This document shows positions 6,197 to 13,599 of a stretch of DNA of 14,550 bases, piece by piece. Both the position numbers and the translations under genes were made by a program. The notes beneath the pieces were generated by a model. It ran no database searches, was not told where the DNA came from, and saw only the letters and a list, made by a program, of their open reading frames with translations. Numbering within the stretch: position 1 is the stretch's first letter; the number at the start of each line of letters is the position of its first letter. Source of the stretch: RGIG1752 sp045650425 (GTDB taxonomy: Bacteria; Bacillota_I; Bacilli_A; RF39; UBA660); the NCBI GenBank assembly GCA_045650425.1, contig JAZRRD010000135.1:1-14550 (forward strand). The letters run 5' to 3'.

Positions 6197-8291
6197 CTTT
6201 ATCCTCTACTAACACAAAGTCTATATTAGCTGTTGCTTTAGATGCATTTTCCACACGAACACGAACCTTTTGCCCAATTTGATACATCTTTTTAGTATTT
6301 TTACCTATCATTGCTAATAAATCTTCTACATAATTATAATAATCACCTTTTAGTGTATTAACATGTACTAATCCTTCTATTAAATTATCTAACTCCACAA
6401 AGAAACCAAAATTAGTAACCGACGTTATTATTCCATCATATTCTTCGCCAATATGATTTTCCATATATTCCGCTGCTTTCATATCAAACACATCACGTTC
6501 AGCGTTAATTGACGCCACTTCTCTCTCACTTGATATTTGAGCAATTTGAACTAACGATTGCTCATAATATTTAACTGTATCAACTGATAAATCATGTTTA
6601 AATAGGTATGTTCTTAAAAGTCTATGAACAGTTAAATCTGGAAAACGTCTTATTGGACTCGTAAAGTGGGTATAATTTTTACTTGCTAACCCAAAATGTC
6701 CAATATTTTCTTTACTATATTCTGCTTTTTTCATACTCCTTAAAAGCATACTCGATAGAATTGTAAATTCAGGTTTGTCATCTAACTCATCTAAAACATT
6801 TTGCATAGTCTTTGGCGTTAACTTCATCATATTTGTAGTTATTTTATAACCAAATATTTTTATTAAATTTGCAAAATCATCTATTTTTTCACTATTAGGT
6901 TCAGCATGAACACGATATATAAAAGGAAGTTCCATATTTGAAATATGTTCTGCAACTGTTTCATTAGCTACAATCATAAAGTCTTCTATTAAGCATTCAC
7001 CATCTTCTCGAACTCTTCTCGTAACATCTATAGCTTTTCCATTTTCATCTTGTACAATCTTAGCTTCATCTAAATCAAAATTAATATATCCACGATTATT
7101 CTTTTTCTTACGTAAGATTTTAGCTAATACATTCATTTCCTTTAATATATCAGCATAAACTTCATATTCAGGATCAATTATATTTCTTACAATAATATCA
7201 TTAACTTTAGAGTAAGTCATTTTCTTACGACTCTTAATTACACTTGGAAATATTTCATAATCTAAAACATTACCCTTATTATCAATTTCCATGACACAAC
7301 TAATTGCAAGTCTTTCTACCCCTTCATTTAATGAACAAATACCATTAGATAATTTATGAGGTAACATTGGAATAACTGTATCAGCAAGATATGAACTAGT
7401 TCCTCGTAACAATGCTGTATCTCCTAAAGCTGTATTTTCTTTTACATAATAACTAACATCTGCAATATGAACTCCTAATAAATAATTATCACCTTTAAGC
7501 TCTAAACTTATCGCATCATCTATATCTTTTGTATCAGCACCATCAATAGTAAATATTACATCACCAGTTAAATCTTTTCTACCTATTTTTTCATCAGATG
7601 TGACTTCTGTAGGAATTGATTCCAACTCTTTTAAAACTTCATCCGAAAAATCAGTTTGAATATTATATTTATAAGCAATACTTAAAATATCTACCCCAGG
7701 ATCATTTTTATGGCCTAAAATTTTATCAACACATACTAAGTATTTACGTTTTCCTAATTCTTTTAATATTTTTAAATGAACCTTAGAACCTTCGACACAA
7801 TCTTTAGCACTATTTTGCTCCAACTCTAATATTAAATTTAATTTATCATCATCTAAATCTATTACTTTTTTATTATTTCTTATTAAAATTTCGCCAACTA
7901 AATTATCCAATTGTCTATTTAAAATTTTAAGAATTCTACCTTCTCTTTTTATTCCAGATTTAGTAACCTCAGCTAATACAAAATCGTCATGTATGGCACC
8001 ATTTAAATTATCTCTATCTATATATAAGTCGTCTTCTTTATCTAATAAAACAAAACCAAAACCTTTTTTATTAACAGAAAGCTTACCTAGTTTAAAAAAT
8101 GGACAATTTTTATAAAGAAGATATTTTTCTTTTTTCGTAATATAAACAATATTCTCCTCTTCTAAACATTTTAACTCTTTCGATAATTCTCTTAATTCAT
8201 CAGGTGTTCTAAGTCCCATTAAATCATTTATTTCAATTAACGATAAAGCATCATTTTTATCATCTAAAACTTCTAAGATTTTATCTTTCAT
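6180..8291 (-). CDS. rnr: Ribonuclease R (3'-5' exoribonuclease)
   Basis: RNase R is a hydrolytic, processive exonuclease that degrades structured RNA, mRNA freed by trans-translation and defective rRNA. Numbered from the ATG at 8291 (703 aa), a winged-helix region spans about 1-60 and cold-shock domains about 65-225. The RNB catalytic domain has the Mg-binding sequence TIDGADTKDIDDA with Asp 250, 256, 258 and 259. Later RNB motifs include HIADVSYYV, MLPHKLSNGICSLN, and AEYSKENIGHFGLA with YTHFTSPIRRFPDL. A C-terminal S1 domain spans about 616-695. It is somewhat shorter than the B. subtilis enzyme and lacks a long basic tail. The frame is open to a TTG at 8297, but GGAGGTGAT is spaced correctly for the ATG, which overlaps the upstream stop as ATGA. 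It is translationally coupled to the pilin-like gene before it and to smpB after it. Confidence 0.97.
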   Translation of the reverse strand: MKDKILEVLDDKNDALSLIEINDLMGLRTPDELRELSKELKCLEEENIVYITKKEKYLLYKNCPFFKLGKLSVNKKGFGFVLLDKEDDLYIDRDNLNGAIHDDFVLAEVTKSGIKREGRILKILNRQLDNLVGEILIRNNKKVIDLDDDKLNLILELEQNSAKDCVEGSKVHLKILKELGKRKYLVCVDKILGHKNDPGVDILSIAYKYNIQTDFSDEVLKELESIPTEVTSDEKIGRKDLTGDVIFTIDGADTKDIDDAISLELKGDNYLLGVHIADVSYYVKENTALGDTALLRGTSSYLADTVIPMLPHKLSNGICSLNEGVERLAISCVMEIDNKGNVLDYEIFPSVIKSRKKMTYSKVNDIIVRNIIDPEYEVYADILKEMNVLAKILRKKKNNRGYINFDLDEAKIVQDENGKAIDVTRRVREDGECLIEDFMIVANETVAEHISNMELPFIYRVHAEPNSEKIDDFANLIKIFGYKITTNMMKLTPKTMQNVLDELDDKPEFTILSSMLLRSMKKAEYSKENIGHFGLASKNYTHFTSPIRRFPDLTVHRLLRTYLFKHDLSVDTVKYYEQSLVQIAQISSEREVASINAERDVFDMKAAEYMENHIGEEYDGIITSVTNFGFFVELDNLIEGLVHVNTLKGDYYNYVEDLLAMIGKNTKKMYQIGQKVRVRVENASKATANIDFVLVEDKDGSNK

Positions 8292-8668
8292 GCACAATCA
8301 CCTCCGATAACACAACATTTCTTTTCATAATCTTCCCAAAAGACTTTTATTCTATATTTTTTTATTTCTTCTACGCTATATTCTCTTAATAAACCTGCAT
8401 TTTCATCAATAAAGCCTTTATCATATAAATCGCTTGAAAATATTTCACACCCTGATTCTGTACCATAACAAACCGCTGTCTTTAAGCCACTATCCATAGA
8501 ATCAACATATACACAGGCAGCTTCGTTTAAATATTTATATAAATTTTTCTTTTCATATTCATCAGCACTACCAATTAATCCAAAAAAGTTCGTTCCAATC
8601 AACACTGATACTGCTCCTAAAATTGCTATAACTACAATTATTTCAACTAATGTAAATCCCTTTTTCAT
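8288..8668 (-). CDS. Type IV pilin-like protein (prepilin signal), 126 aa
   Basis: The N-terminus KKGFTLVEIIVVIAILGA is a textbook class III (prepilin) signal: cleavage is expected after Gly4, with Phe at +1 and Glu at +5. It is followed by the hydrophobic helix (about 5-32) that packs in the pilus core. The remaining 95 residues are a soluble head of unrecognised type with six cysteines (52, 67, 74, 118, 119, 125), suggesting up to three disulphides. Such proteins are assembled by ComG-type or type IV pilus machinery, none of which is in the window. Its place is odd: it heads the operon and overlaps rnr by ATGA. AGGAGG at 8673-8678 precedes the ATG by four bases. It could be a competence-type pseudopilin, a minor pilin or a surface adhesin; the sequence does not decide. 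Confidence 0.85.
   Translation of the reverse strand: MKKGFTLVEIIVVIAILGAVSVLIGTNFFGLIGSADEYEKKNLYKYLNEAACVYVDSMDSGLKTAVCYGTESGCEIFSSDLYDKGFIDENAGLLREYSVEEIKKYRIKVFWEDYEKKCCVIGGDCA
8301..8305 (-). promoter_or_regulatory. Ribosome binding site that sets the rnr start
   Basis: GGAGG (in GGAGGTGAT) lies inside the end of the pilin-like gene. It is nine bases from the ATG at 8291 but only three from the in-frame TTG at 8297, so the ATG is favoured. Confidence 0.65.
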
Positions 8669-8689
8669 GAAACCTCCTAGTCTACATTA

Positions 8690-8718
8690 ATTATAACACT
8701 ATAATTTTATAATGTTGA
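8690..8718 (-). promoter_or_regulatory. Promoter of the pilin-like/rnr/smpB operon
   Basis: On the minus strand TCAACA (-35, 8713-8718), a 17-base spacer and TATAAT (-10, 8690-8695) with TGT directly upstream form an extended -10 promoter. It lies about 20 bases before the start at 8668 and just after the secG terminator. Confidence 0.75.
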
Positions 8719-8749
8719 TAAATTAAAATATTATTTACATTAATTTACT

Positions 8750-8778
8750 AAAAAAGGAAAGCAGTTAACTACCTTCCT
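8750..8778 (-). terminator. Intrinsic terminator of secG
   Basis: On the minus strand AGGAAGG pairs with CTTTCCT (one G-T wobble) around a TAGTTAACTG loop that can pair further. Six T follow (A run at 8750-8755). The secG stop (8777-8779) overlaps the first arm. Confidence 0.8.
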
Positions 8779-8995
8779 ATTTTAAGAATAAAATCAATGA
8801 TATTACAAAAAATAATATTCCAAGAACTAGAGTAAAACGACTTATAAAAAGTTCTAATCCTCTTTCTTTCATATTTTGAAATAAAGTCTCATTTCCTCCA
8901 GTAATTATTTGCCCTGCATCACTTGCCTTATTACCTTGTAATAAAACTAAAGCAATTATTAAAATTGATACAATTAATAAAATTATTTCTAACAT
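8777..8995 (-). CDS. secG: Preprotein translocase subunit SecG
   Basis: SecG is the small auxiliary subunit of the SecYEG channel. Two membrane helices are visible (about 1-20 and 53-71). The first ends in the family pattern ALVLLQGNKASDAGQIITGG, whose VLLQ-G/K and GG are characteristic. A short polar loop containing TLFQNMKERGLELFISRFT precedes the second helix. The frame is open to a GTG at 9013, which would give 78 aa, but that lies at the predicted transcription start and has no Shine-Dalgarno. The ATG at 8995 gives 72 aa, a normal length, with the hydrophobic helix at the very N-terminus. The ribosome site for the ATG is itself weak (GGATG). Position between eno and rnr matches the usual Firmicutes order. 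Confidence 0.92.
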   Translation of the reverse strand: MLEIILLIVSILIIALVLLQGNKASDAGQIITGGNETLFQNMKERGLELFISRFTLVLGILFFVISLILFLK

Positions 8996-9019
8996 GATAA
9001 CACATCCAATCACTTAGAT

Positions 9020-9048
9020 ATTTTACTATGTTTTTATATAAAATGCAA
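9020..9048 (-). promoter_or_regulatory. Possible secG promoter
   Basis: On the minus strand TTGCAT (9043-9048), a 17-base spacer and TAAAAT (9020-9025) form a moderate promoter. The predicted start of transcription near 9013 would give a leader of under 20 bases to the ATG at 8995. Only a weak hairpin (GCAAA-TAA-TTTGC at the eno stop, with a poor T tract) precedes it, so read-through from eno is also likely. Confidence 0.4.
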
Positions 9049-9049
9049 A

Positions 9050-10279
9050 TTATTTGCTCAATTTTTCTTCAATTCTTAATAATCTATTATATTTGGCTAT
9101 TCTTTCTCCTCGAGAAAGTGATCCCGTTTTAATAAAAGGAATGTTTAATCCTACTGCAAAATCCGCTATAAAAGTATCTTCTGTTTCTCCACTTCTATGT
9201 GAAATAATCATTTTATAATTATTAGATTTAGCTAAAATAATAGTTTTCATCATTTCAGTTACAGTTCCAATCTGATTAGCTTTTAATAAGATAGAATTAG
9301 CAGCTTGTTTATCTATAGCAGCCTTTAAATATTTTTCGTTTGTAACAAAATGATCATCACCGACAATCATAATTTTATTTCCTACTAACTTAGTAAATAC
9401 AGCTAAACTTTCAAAATCATCTTCAAAAAACGGATCTTCAATACTCATAATCGGATATTTACTGATTAAATCAATATAATACTTCATTAAATCATCAGCA
9501 CTTAAAGATTTTCCATCAATAGTGTATGTGTTATTTTCTTTATCAAAAAACTCACTTGCAGCTATATCTAAAGCTAAATAAACATCTTTTCCAGGAATAT
9601 ATCCAGCTCTTCTAATAGCTTCAATTATTAATTTTATAGCCTCCTCATTACTATTTAAATTCGGAGCAAATCCACCTTCATCGCCAACATTTGTATTCAA
9701 ATTTTTTGATTTTAATATTTTTTTCAAAGCATAAAAAATTTCAGCGCCAACTCTTAATCTTTCTTTAAAAGTACGAACAACAGGCATGATCATAAATTCT
9801 TGGATATCAACGTTAGAATCAGCATGCTTTCCACCATTTAATATATTCATCATTGGAATTGGCAAACTAACTTTACCACTAGATAAATATTCAAACAATT
9901 CTTTATTCTCACTTTGCGCTAAAGCTTTTATAGAAGCTAAAGATACAGCAAGTGTCGCATTAGCTCCTAAAAAACTTTTATTAGAAGTACTATCTAATGT
10001 ATTTAACATTTTATCTACTTCAACTTGATTTAATTCTAAGCCTTCTAAATTATTCTTAATTATAGTATTTATATTATTAATAGCTTTAGTAACACCTAAA
10101 CCGTTATATCTATTTTCATCGCCATCACGTAGCTCTAAAGCCTCTCTGCTCCCAGTAGATGCCCCGCTAGGAACGGAAGCAACACTAGTTACACCGTTAT
10201 CTAAAGTTAATTCTACTTCTACTGTAGGATTACCTCTACTATCTAATATTTCTCTTCCTAATATATTTAATATTCTCAT
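9050..10279 (-). CDS. eno: Enolase (phosphopyruvate hydratase), divergent
   Basis: Enolase interconverts 2-phosphoglycerate and phosphoenolpyruvate in glycolysis. Numbered from the ATG at 10279 (409 aa, about 20 shorter than most bacterial enolases), the catalytic set is intact: SGASTG loop (38-43), His152, Glu161, Glu201 in GDEGGFAPN, Mg ligands Asp238, Glu281 and Asp308, Lys333, His361-Arg362-Ser363 in SHRSGETEDT, and Lys384. Several normally fixed neighbours differ. EDPFFEDDF replaces the bacterial EDGL..DW and looks more like eukaryotic EDPF. GDDHFVTN replaces GDDLFVTN, LLKANQIGT replaces I/LKVNQIGT, and TGSLSRGER replaces TGAPSRSER. An in-frame GTG at 10288 is possible, but AAAGGTGG lies five bases before the ATG and overlaps that GTG. 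It has its own strong promoter. The gene context is the conserved eno-secG-rnr-smpB order. Confidence 0.95.
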   Translation of the reverse strand: MRILNILGREILDSRGNPTVEVELTLDNGVTSVASVPSGASTGSREALELRDGDENRYNGLGVTKAINNINTIIKNNLEGLELNQVEVDKMLNTLDSTSNKSFLGANATLAVSLASIKALAQSENKELFEYLSSGKVSLPIPMMNILNGGKHADSNVDIQEFMIMPVVRTFKERLRVGAEIFYALKKILKSKNLNTNVGDEGGFAPNLNSNEEAIKLIIEAIRRAGYIPGKDVYLALDIAASEFFDKENNTYTIDGKSLSADDLMKYYIDLISKYPIMSIEDPFFEDDFESLAVFTKLVGNKIMIVGDDHFVTNEKYLKAAIDKQAANSILLKANQIGTVTEMMKTIILAKSNNYKMIISHRSGETEDTFIADFAVGLNIPFIKTGSLSRGERIAKYNRLLRIEEKLSK

Positions 10280-10284
10280 TTCAA

Positions 10285-10292
10285 CCACCTTT
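10285..10292 (-). promoter_or_regulatory. Ribosome binding site that sets the eno start
   Basis: AAAGGTGG lies five bases from the ATG at 10279 and contains the alternative in-frame GTG (10286-10288), which makes that GTG an unlikely start. Confidence 0.7.
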
Positions 10293-10299
10293 TATTATT

Positions 10300-10328
10300 A
10301 GTATACAATCATTTTTTAAGAATATCAA
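10300..10328 (-). promoter_or_regulatory. Promoter of eno
   Basis: On the minus strand TTGATA (-35, 10323-10328), a 17-base spacer and TATACT (-10, 10300-10305) each match consensus at five of six positions. The -35 lies directly at the T tract of the preceding terminator, so termination and re-initiation are packed back to back. Confidence 0.75.
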
Positions 10329-10352
10329 AAAAAGAAGCATTATTTGCTTCTT
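10327..10352 (-). terminator. Intrinsic terminator of the surface protein gene
   Basis: On the minus strand a perfect 8-bp stem AAGAAGCA/TGCTTCTT (10345-10352 with 10332-10339) closes loop AATAA and continues into a T tract (A run 10327-10333). The first arm includes two bases of the stop codon at 10351-10353. Confidence 0.88.
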
Positions 10353-11640
10353 AATTTACATTTTCTTCAACTATTTGATAAGGATCATCATATGTTCCTG
10401 TTCCTGTATATTTTAATCCAAACTTTAGATTAAATACAGGGATTTCAAGTGTTTTATCACCTTCAGATAATCCCCCGTAAATGGATTCAGCTGTATATCC
10501 AAAAAGATTAGCTGTATCATTTTTAAAATACCATGGAGTCATCGTTACAAGATTTAACCCAGCATTTTCATATAAAAGTCCAGTCATCATAAGTTCATCC
10601 GCAGTGATAAATCCATTTAATGCAGTTAATTTGCCATTACCATATTCATTTTCTTCTTTTGTAAATGAATCATTCTTAGAACATATTAAAGATGGCGTAA
10701 AATTTCTTAATCTATAATACGACCCATAATAAGTAGTATTTTTACCATATCCTAAAGCTGTATCATCTTCTTCTTTTTCACCATATGATTCATTATATAA
10801 GCTACGATCATTACAGAACAAAGAATCTGCCAAAAGGTCTTCCGGAAACCATCCTTCATATAGCAGTCCAGAATAGGCATATTGATTGTGAGTTGTATTA
10901 GCATGCGTAGCTTCATAATTATCTGCACCTATTTGCCCATACATATACCCAACATAAGCATTATCATCTGCTGTTCCATTAAACAGTTTACCAGCAGAGG
11001 ATGCCCAATCTATATGTGAATCCATTATTCTTAAACTCCCATCCCCATTAATTCTTAAAATAGTATATTTAAAATCCTCATATTCAATAAATTTTCTATT
11101 ACTTAAATTAGCATCATAATAATAATAAGTAGTTCCATAATTATCTTTAGCTTTATAGTATCCAACCTTAGTTTCATCATATTTTGTATAATCTGGAGTT
11201 CCCTCTAAAACTGTTGGACTACCTAATGCAATCATAGTTTTTTTAGCTGGAGAAATATAATTAAAATAAACTCTACATACTTCAGTATCTTCGCTAGTTA
11301 CGTTAACAGTATTAGTTTCTTCATCATATACAACTTCTTTTCCGCTTTCACAGGCACTACGACTAGCATCGTAATCATAATCCTCTGCTAAAGGAACTTC
11401 ATCAGTACTTAATTCATTTCCATCATCATCAACTAAATAGTAATATAAAGATATTGTATCCTTATTAAACTCAGATACAGAACCTTTAATAATGTTATAA
11501 GTTTCAGTAACTTTATAAACTGCAAAAGACTTGTAAAATAAAATCCCCGCAACTAATAAAACAACTGCCACAATCAATACAATAAAACTTCTATTTTTTT
11601 TCTCTGGTTTTATTTGATAATCAAATTTCTGTAATTTCAT
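10351..11640 (-). CDS. Membrane-anchored surface-exposed protein, 429 aa, unknown function
   Basis: A basic cytoplasmic N-terminus (1-17) and one transmembrane helix (about 18-40) hold a large acidic, Tyr- and Asn-rich extracytoplasmic region. There is no cleavable signal, lipobox or LPXTG. A small beta-type domain (about 42-130) has cysteines 97 and 122. A second region (about 150-429) shows YYKAKDNYGTTYYYY, then YTILRINGDGSLRIMDS, CNDRSLY (276), an LIC near 320, LTALNGFITADELMMTG, and TGTGTYDDPYQI near the end. From memory these blocks recur in large uncharacterised surface proteins of gut Firmicutes; I cannot name a Pfam family. AGGTGA at 11645-11650 precedes the ATG. It follows the DUF308 gene by 16 bases and is probably in its operon. 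Four cysteines could form two disulphides. A binding or adhesin role is only a guess. Confidence 0.8.
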   Translation of the reverse strand: MKLQKFDYQIKPEKKNRSFIVLIVAVVLLVAGILFYKSFAVYKVTETYNIIKGSVSEFNKDTISLYYYLVDDDGNELSTDEVPLAEDYDYDASRSACESGKEVVYDEETNTVNVTSEDTEVCRVYFNYISPAKKTMIALGSPTVLEGTPDYTKYDETKVGYYKAKDNYGTTYYYYDANLSNRKFIEYEDFKYTILRINGDGSLRIMDSHIDWASSAGKLFNGTADDNAYVGYMYGQIGADNYEATHANTTHNQYAYSGLLYEGWFPEDLLADSLFCNDRSLYNESYGEKEEDDTALGYGKNTTYYGSYYRLRNFTPSLICSKNDSFTKEENEYGNGKLTALNGFITADELMMTGLLYENAGLNLVTMTPWYFKNDTANLFGYTAESIYGGLSEGDKTLEIPVFNLKFGLKYTGTGTYDDPYQIVEENVN

Positions 11641-11656
11641 TATTTCACCTAATCTA

Positions 11657-12253
11657 TTATTTAAAAGTTTTTAAAATTTCTTTTGCTCTTCTTTTTAATA
11701 AAAAACTGTTAGTAAAATCTAATATAGAATATAAACATAAGAATATACCAACAACTTTAGTTATATATAATTGAATAAAAGGATTAAATACTAATAGTAC
11801 ACCAATAACAGTAATAATAACTCCTATAGCTAATAAAACCATCCAACATTCTTCTTGAACCTTCTTTAAAGTTAAAGCATGGCTTACTTTAAATAAACCT
11901 GATAAAATCATCCAAATACCAAATGAAATAGTAACCATATTTGCTAAAGCAAGTGGGTTAAAAATTATTAATAGGCCAAAAATTATTGATAAAACTCCAT
12001 ATATCAAACTAAAATTAAATAAATTAATAACACTTTTAGCTGTACCATCAAATAAAGCCATTACTCCAGAAACAAGTAACACTAAACTAAATGCTATTTC
12101 ACATCCTCTTAATCCAGAATATGGATTATTTATAAAGTAAATACCTACCAATAAAAATATCACATCTAAAATAACAGATCTCACAATAAAAATATTATAA
12201 AATTTCTCCTTACTTTTGTTTATTTTTCTTCCTACCCTAACATTATTCTTCAT
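11657..12253 (-). CDS. DUF308 / HdeD-like multi-pass membrane protein
   Basis: A 198-aa protein with a basic N-terminus (1-24) and about six hydrophobic helices in three pairs. The repeated signature is an Asn-Pro after a helix, as in YFINNPYSGL, IIFNPLAL and LVFNPFIQ, with G.W.ilSG..k between them. This is the DUF308 pattern, named after E. coli HdeD, an acid-resistance membrane protein. The biochemical role is unknown in Firmicutes. The start is well supported by AGGAGG at 12261-12266, seven bases before the ATG, and by a near-consensus promoter. It is the first gene of an operon with the surface protein (16-base gap), and it lies divergently from the FemABX gene. Confidence 0.85.
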   Translation of the reverse strand: MKNNVRVGRKINKSKEKFYNIFIVRSVILDVIFLLVGIYFINNPYSGLRGCEIAFSLVLLVSGVMALFDGTAKSVINLFNFSLIYGVLSIIFGLLIIFNPLALANMVTISFGIWMILSGLFKVSHALTLKKVQEECWMVLLAIGVIITVIGVLLVFNPFIQLYITKVVGIFLCLYSILDFTNSFLLKRRAKEILKTFK

Positions 12254-12273
12254 AAGATATCCTCCTATATAAT

Positions 12274-12302
12274 ATATTAACTTTTTTTACAAATACTGTC
12301 AA
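12274..12302 (-). promoter_or_regulatory. Promoter of the DUF308/surface-protein operon
   Basis: On the minus strand a perfect TTGACA (-35, 12297-12302), a 17-base spacer and TAATAT (-10, 12274-12279) form one of the best -35 sites in the window. The site is 17 bases away, back to back, from the -35 of the divergent FemABX promoter. Confidence 0.82.
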
Positions 12303-12319
12303 TAATATAAAATGTAATA

Positions 12320-12348
12320 TAGACAAAATTAAGCTAAAATGCTATAAT
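12320..12348 (+). promoter_or_regulatory. Promoter of the FemABX gene
   Basis: TAGACA (-35, 12320-12325), a 17-base spacer and a perfect TATAAT (-10, 12343-12348) preceded by TGC give an extended -10. The start codon is at 12373, with AGAGGG at 12361-12366 as the ribosome site. Confidence 0.82.
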
Positions 12349-12372
12349 ACTAACTTAAAAAGAGGGATTGAA

Positions 12373-13599
12373 ATGGAATTAAAAGAATTATCTTTTATTG
12401 AATTTGATGAATTTGCCAAACAACATAAATTAGCTAGTTTTTATCAAAGTTCTTTTTATGCTCTAATTATGGGTGAAAAAGGGTTTGATTATGAATATAT
12501 CGGATTAATTGATGAAATGGGTAATATAGTAGCAGCAAGTTTAATACTTCTTAAAAAAATTAAAAAAAATATTTATTACGGTTATGCTCCCAAAGGATTT
12601 CTAATAGATTATAATGATGAACTTTTATTAAAAACATTTACAGATCTACTAATCAAATATTATGATAGAAAAAATGTTGCTTTTATAAAAATAAATCCAG
12701 ATATAAGTATCGGAGTTTTAGCAAAAAACACAATTAAATCAAATGATAATGTTAATATTAAATATATATTGCAAAAAAATAAATATTTTAAACTAAAAAA
12801 CAATTTATATTTTGAGTCATCATTGCCTCGATTTAATGCGATTGTTGATTTAAAAAATTTAGATTATACAAAACTTAAAAAGAACACTCGCAACAAAATA
12901 AACAAAGGCATTAGAAAAGGTTTGATTTTAGAAAAAGGAGATATAAACAGCCTTTCACTTATCGATAAGATGATTAAAAAGAATAAAACTTATTGTGATA
13001 TTAATTTAAATGACTTTTATAATGTATTCCATAAAATTGATGCAATTGACATATACTTAGTATCAATTGATTATGAAGAATTCCTTATAAACACTAGAAT
13101 TAGTTATGATGAAGAAATAGATAGAAATACTAAATATAATGAAAAAATAATGAAAAATCCAACAGAAGATAATATCAATGTAAAAATGAATTCTGACTTA
13201 GTGTTACTTGCATACAAAAATGATATTTTAGAAGGTACTAAAGGTTTAAAAGAAGAAAAGAAAGATTATATAGCAGGAGCTGTAGTAGTTAAATATAATG
13301 ATACTGTTTATCTCGTAGCTAGCACATTTGATAAATCATTTTCAAGATTTAATGCTAATTATTTTATGCATTATAATATAATGAAAAATTATAAAGAGAC
13401 TTTTAATTATTTTGATATGAACGGATTAACTGGTGATTTCGATAACACAAATCCATATAATGGATTAAACAAATTTAAATTAGGGTTTAAGCCTGAAGTA
13501 TACGAATACGTTGGAGAACATGATTTAATAGTTAATGAAAATTCTTATTTTTATTTAAAAGAAACTGGAGCTCTAGCAAAAGAATTCAACAAAAAATAG
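12373..13599 (+). CDS. FemABX-family aminoacyl-tRNA-dependent peptidoglycan bridge transferase
   Basis: FemABX enzymes add amino acids from aminoacyl-tRNA to the third-position residue of the lipid II stem peptide, building the interpeptide bridge at the inner face of the membrane. The protein is 408 aa, the usual size. The first GNAT-like domain has YYGYAPKGFLIDY (68-80). The substrate region has RFNAIVDLKN, then NTRNKINKGIRKG (171-183). A long helical arm, typical of FemA/MurM and thought to contact tRNA, fits about 235-298. The second GNAT-like domain contains VASTFDKSF and NYFDMNGLTGDF, then NPYNGLNKFKLGFKPEVYEYVGEHDL (361-384). Which amino acid and bridge position it serves cannot be read from sequence. 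It is monocistronic and convergent with a serine enzyme that may also act on peptidoglycan. Confidence 0.93.
   Translation: MELKELSFIEFDEFAKQHKLASFYQSSFYALIMGEKGFDYEYIGLIDEMGNIVAASLILLKKIKKNIYYGYAPKGFLIDYNDELLLKTFTDLLIKYYDRKNVAFIKINPDISIGVLAKNTIKSNDNVNIKYILQKNKYFKLKNNLYFESSLPRFNAIVDLKNLDYTKLKKNTRNKINKGIRKGLILEKGDINSLSLIDKMIKKNKTYCDINLNDFYNVFHKIDAIDIYLVSIDYEEFLINTRISYDEEIDRNTKYNEKIMKNPTEDNINVKMNSDLVLLAYKNDILEGTKGLKEEKKDYIAGAVVVKYNDTVYLVASTFDKSFSRFNANYFMHYNIMKNYKETFNYFDMNGLTGDFDNTNPYNGLNKFKLGFKPEVYEYVGEHDLIVNENSYFYLKETGALAKEFNKK

Noticed and set aside
9030..9062. Hairpin GCAAA-TAA-TTTGC at the eno stop as a full terminator
   Set aside because: The stem is only 5 bp with no uninterrupted T tract, so it is at best leaky.
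9786..10028. Plus-strand open frame opposite eno
   Set aside because: Antisense to the conserved enolase core, with no initiation signals.
10481..10717. Plus-strand open frame opposite the surface protein gene
   Set aside because: Antisense shadow; no ribosome site or promoter.
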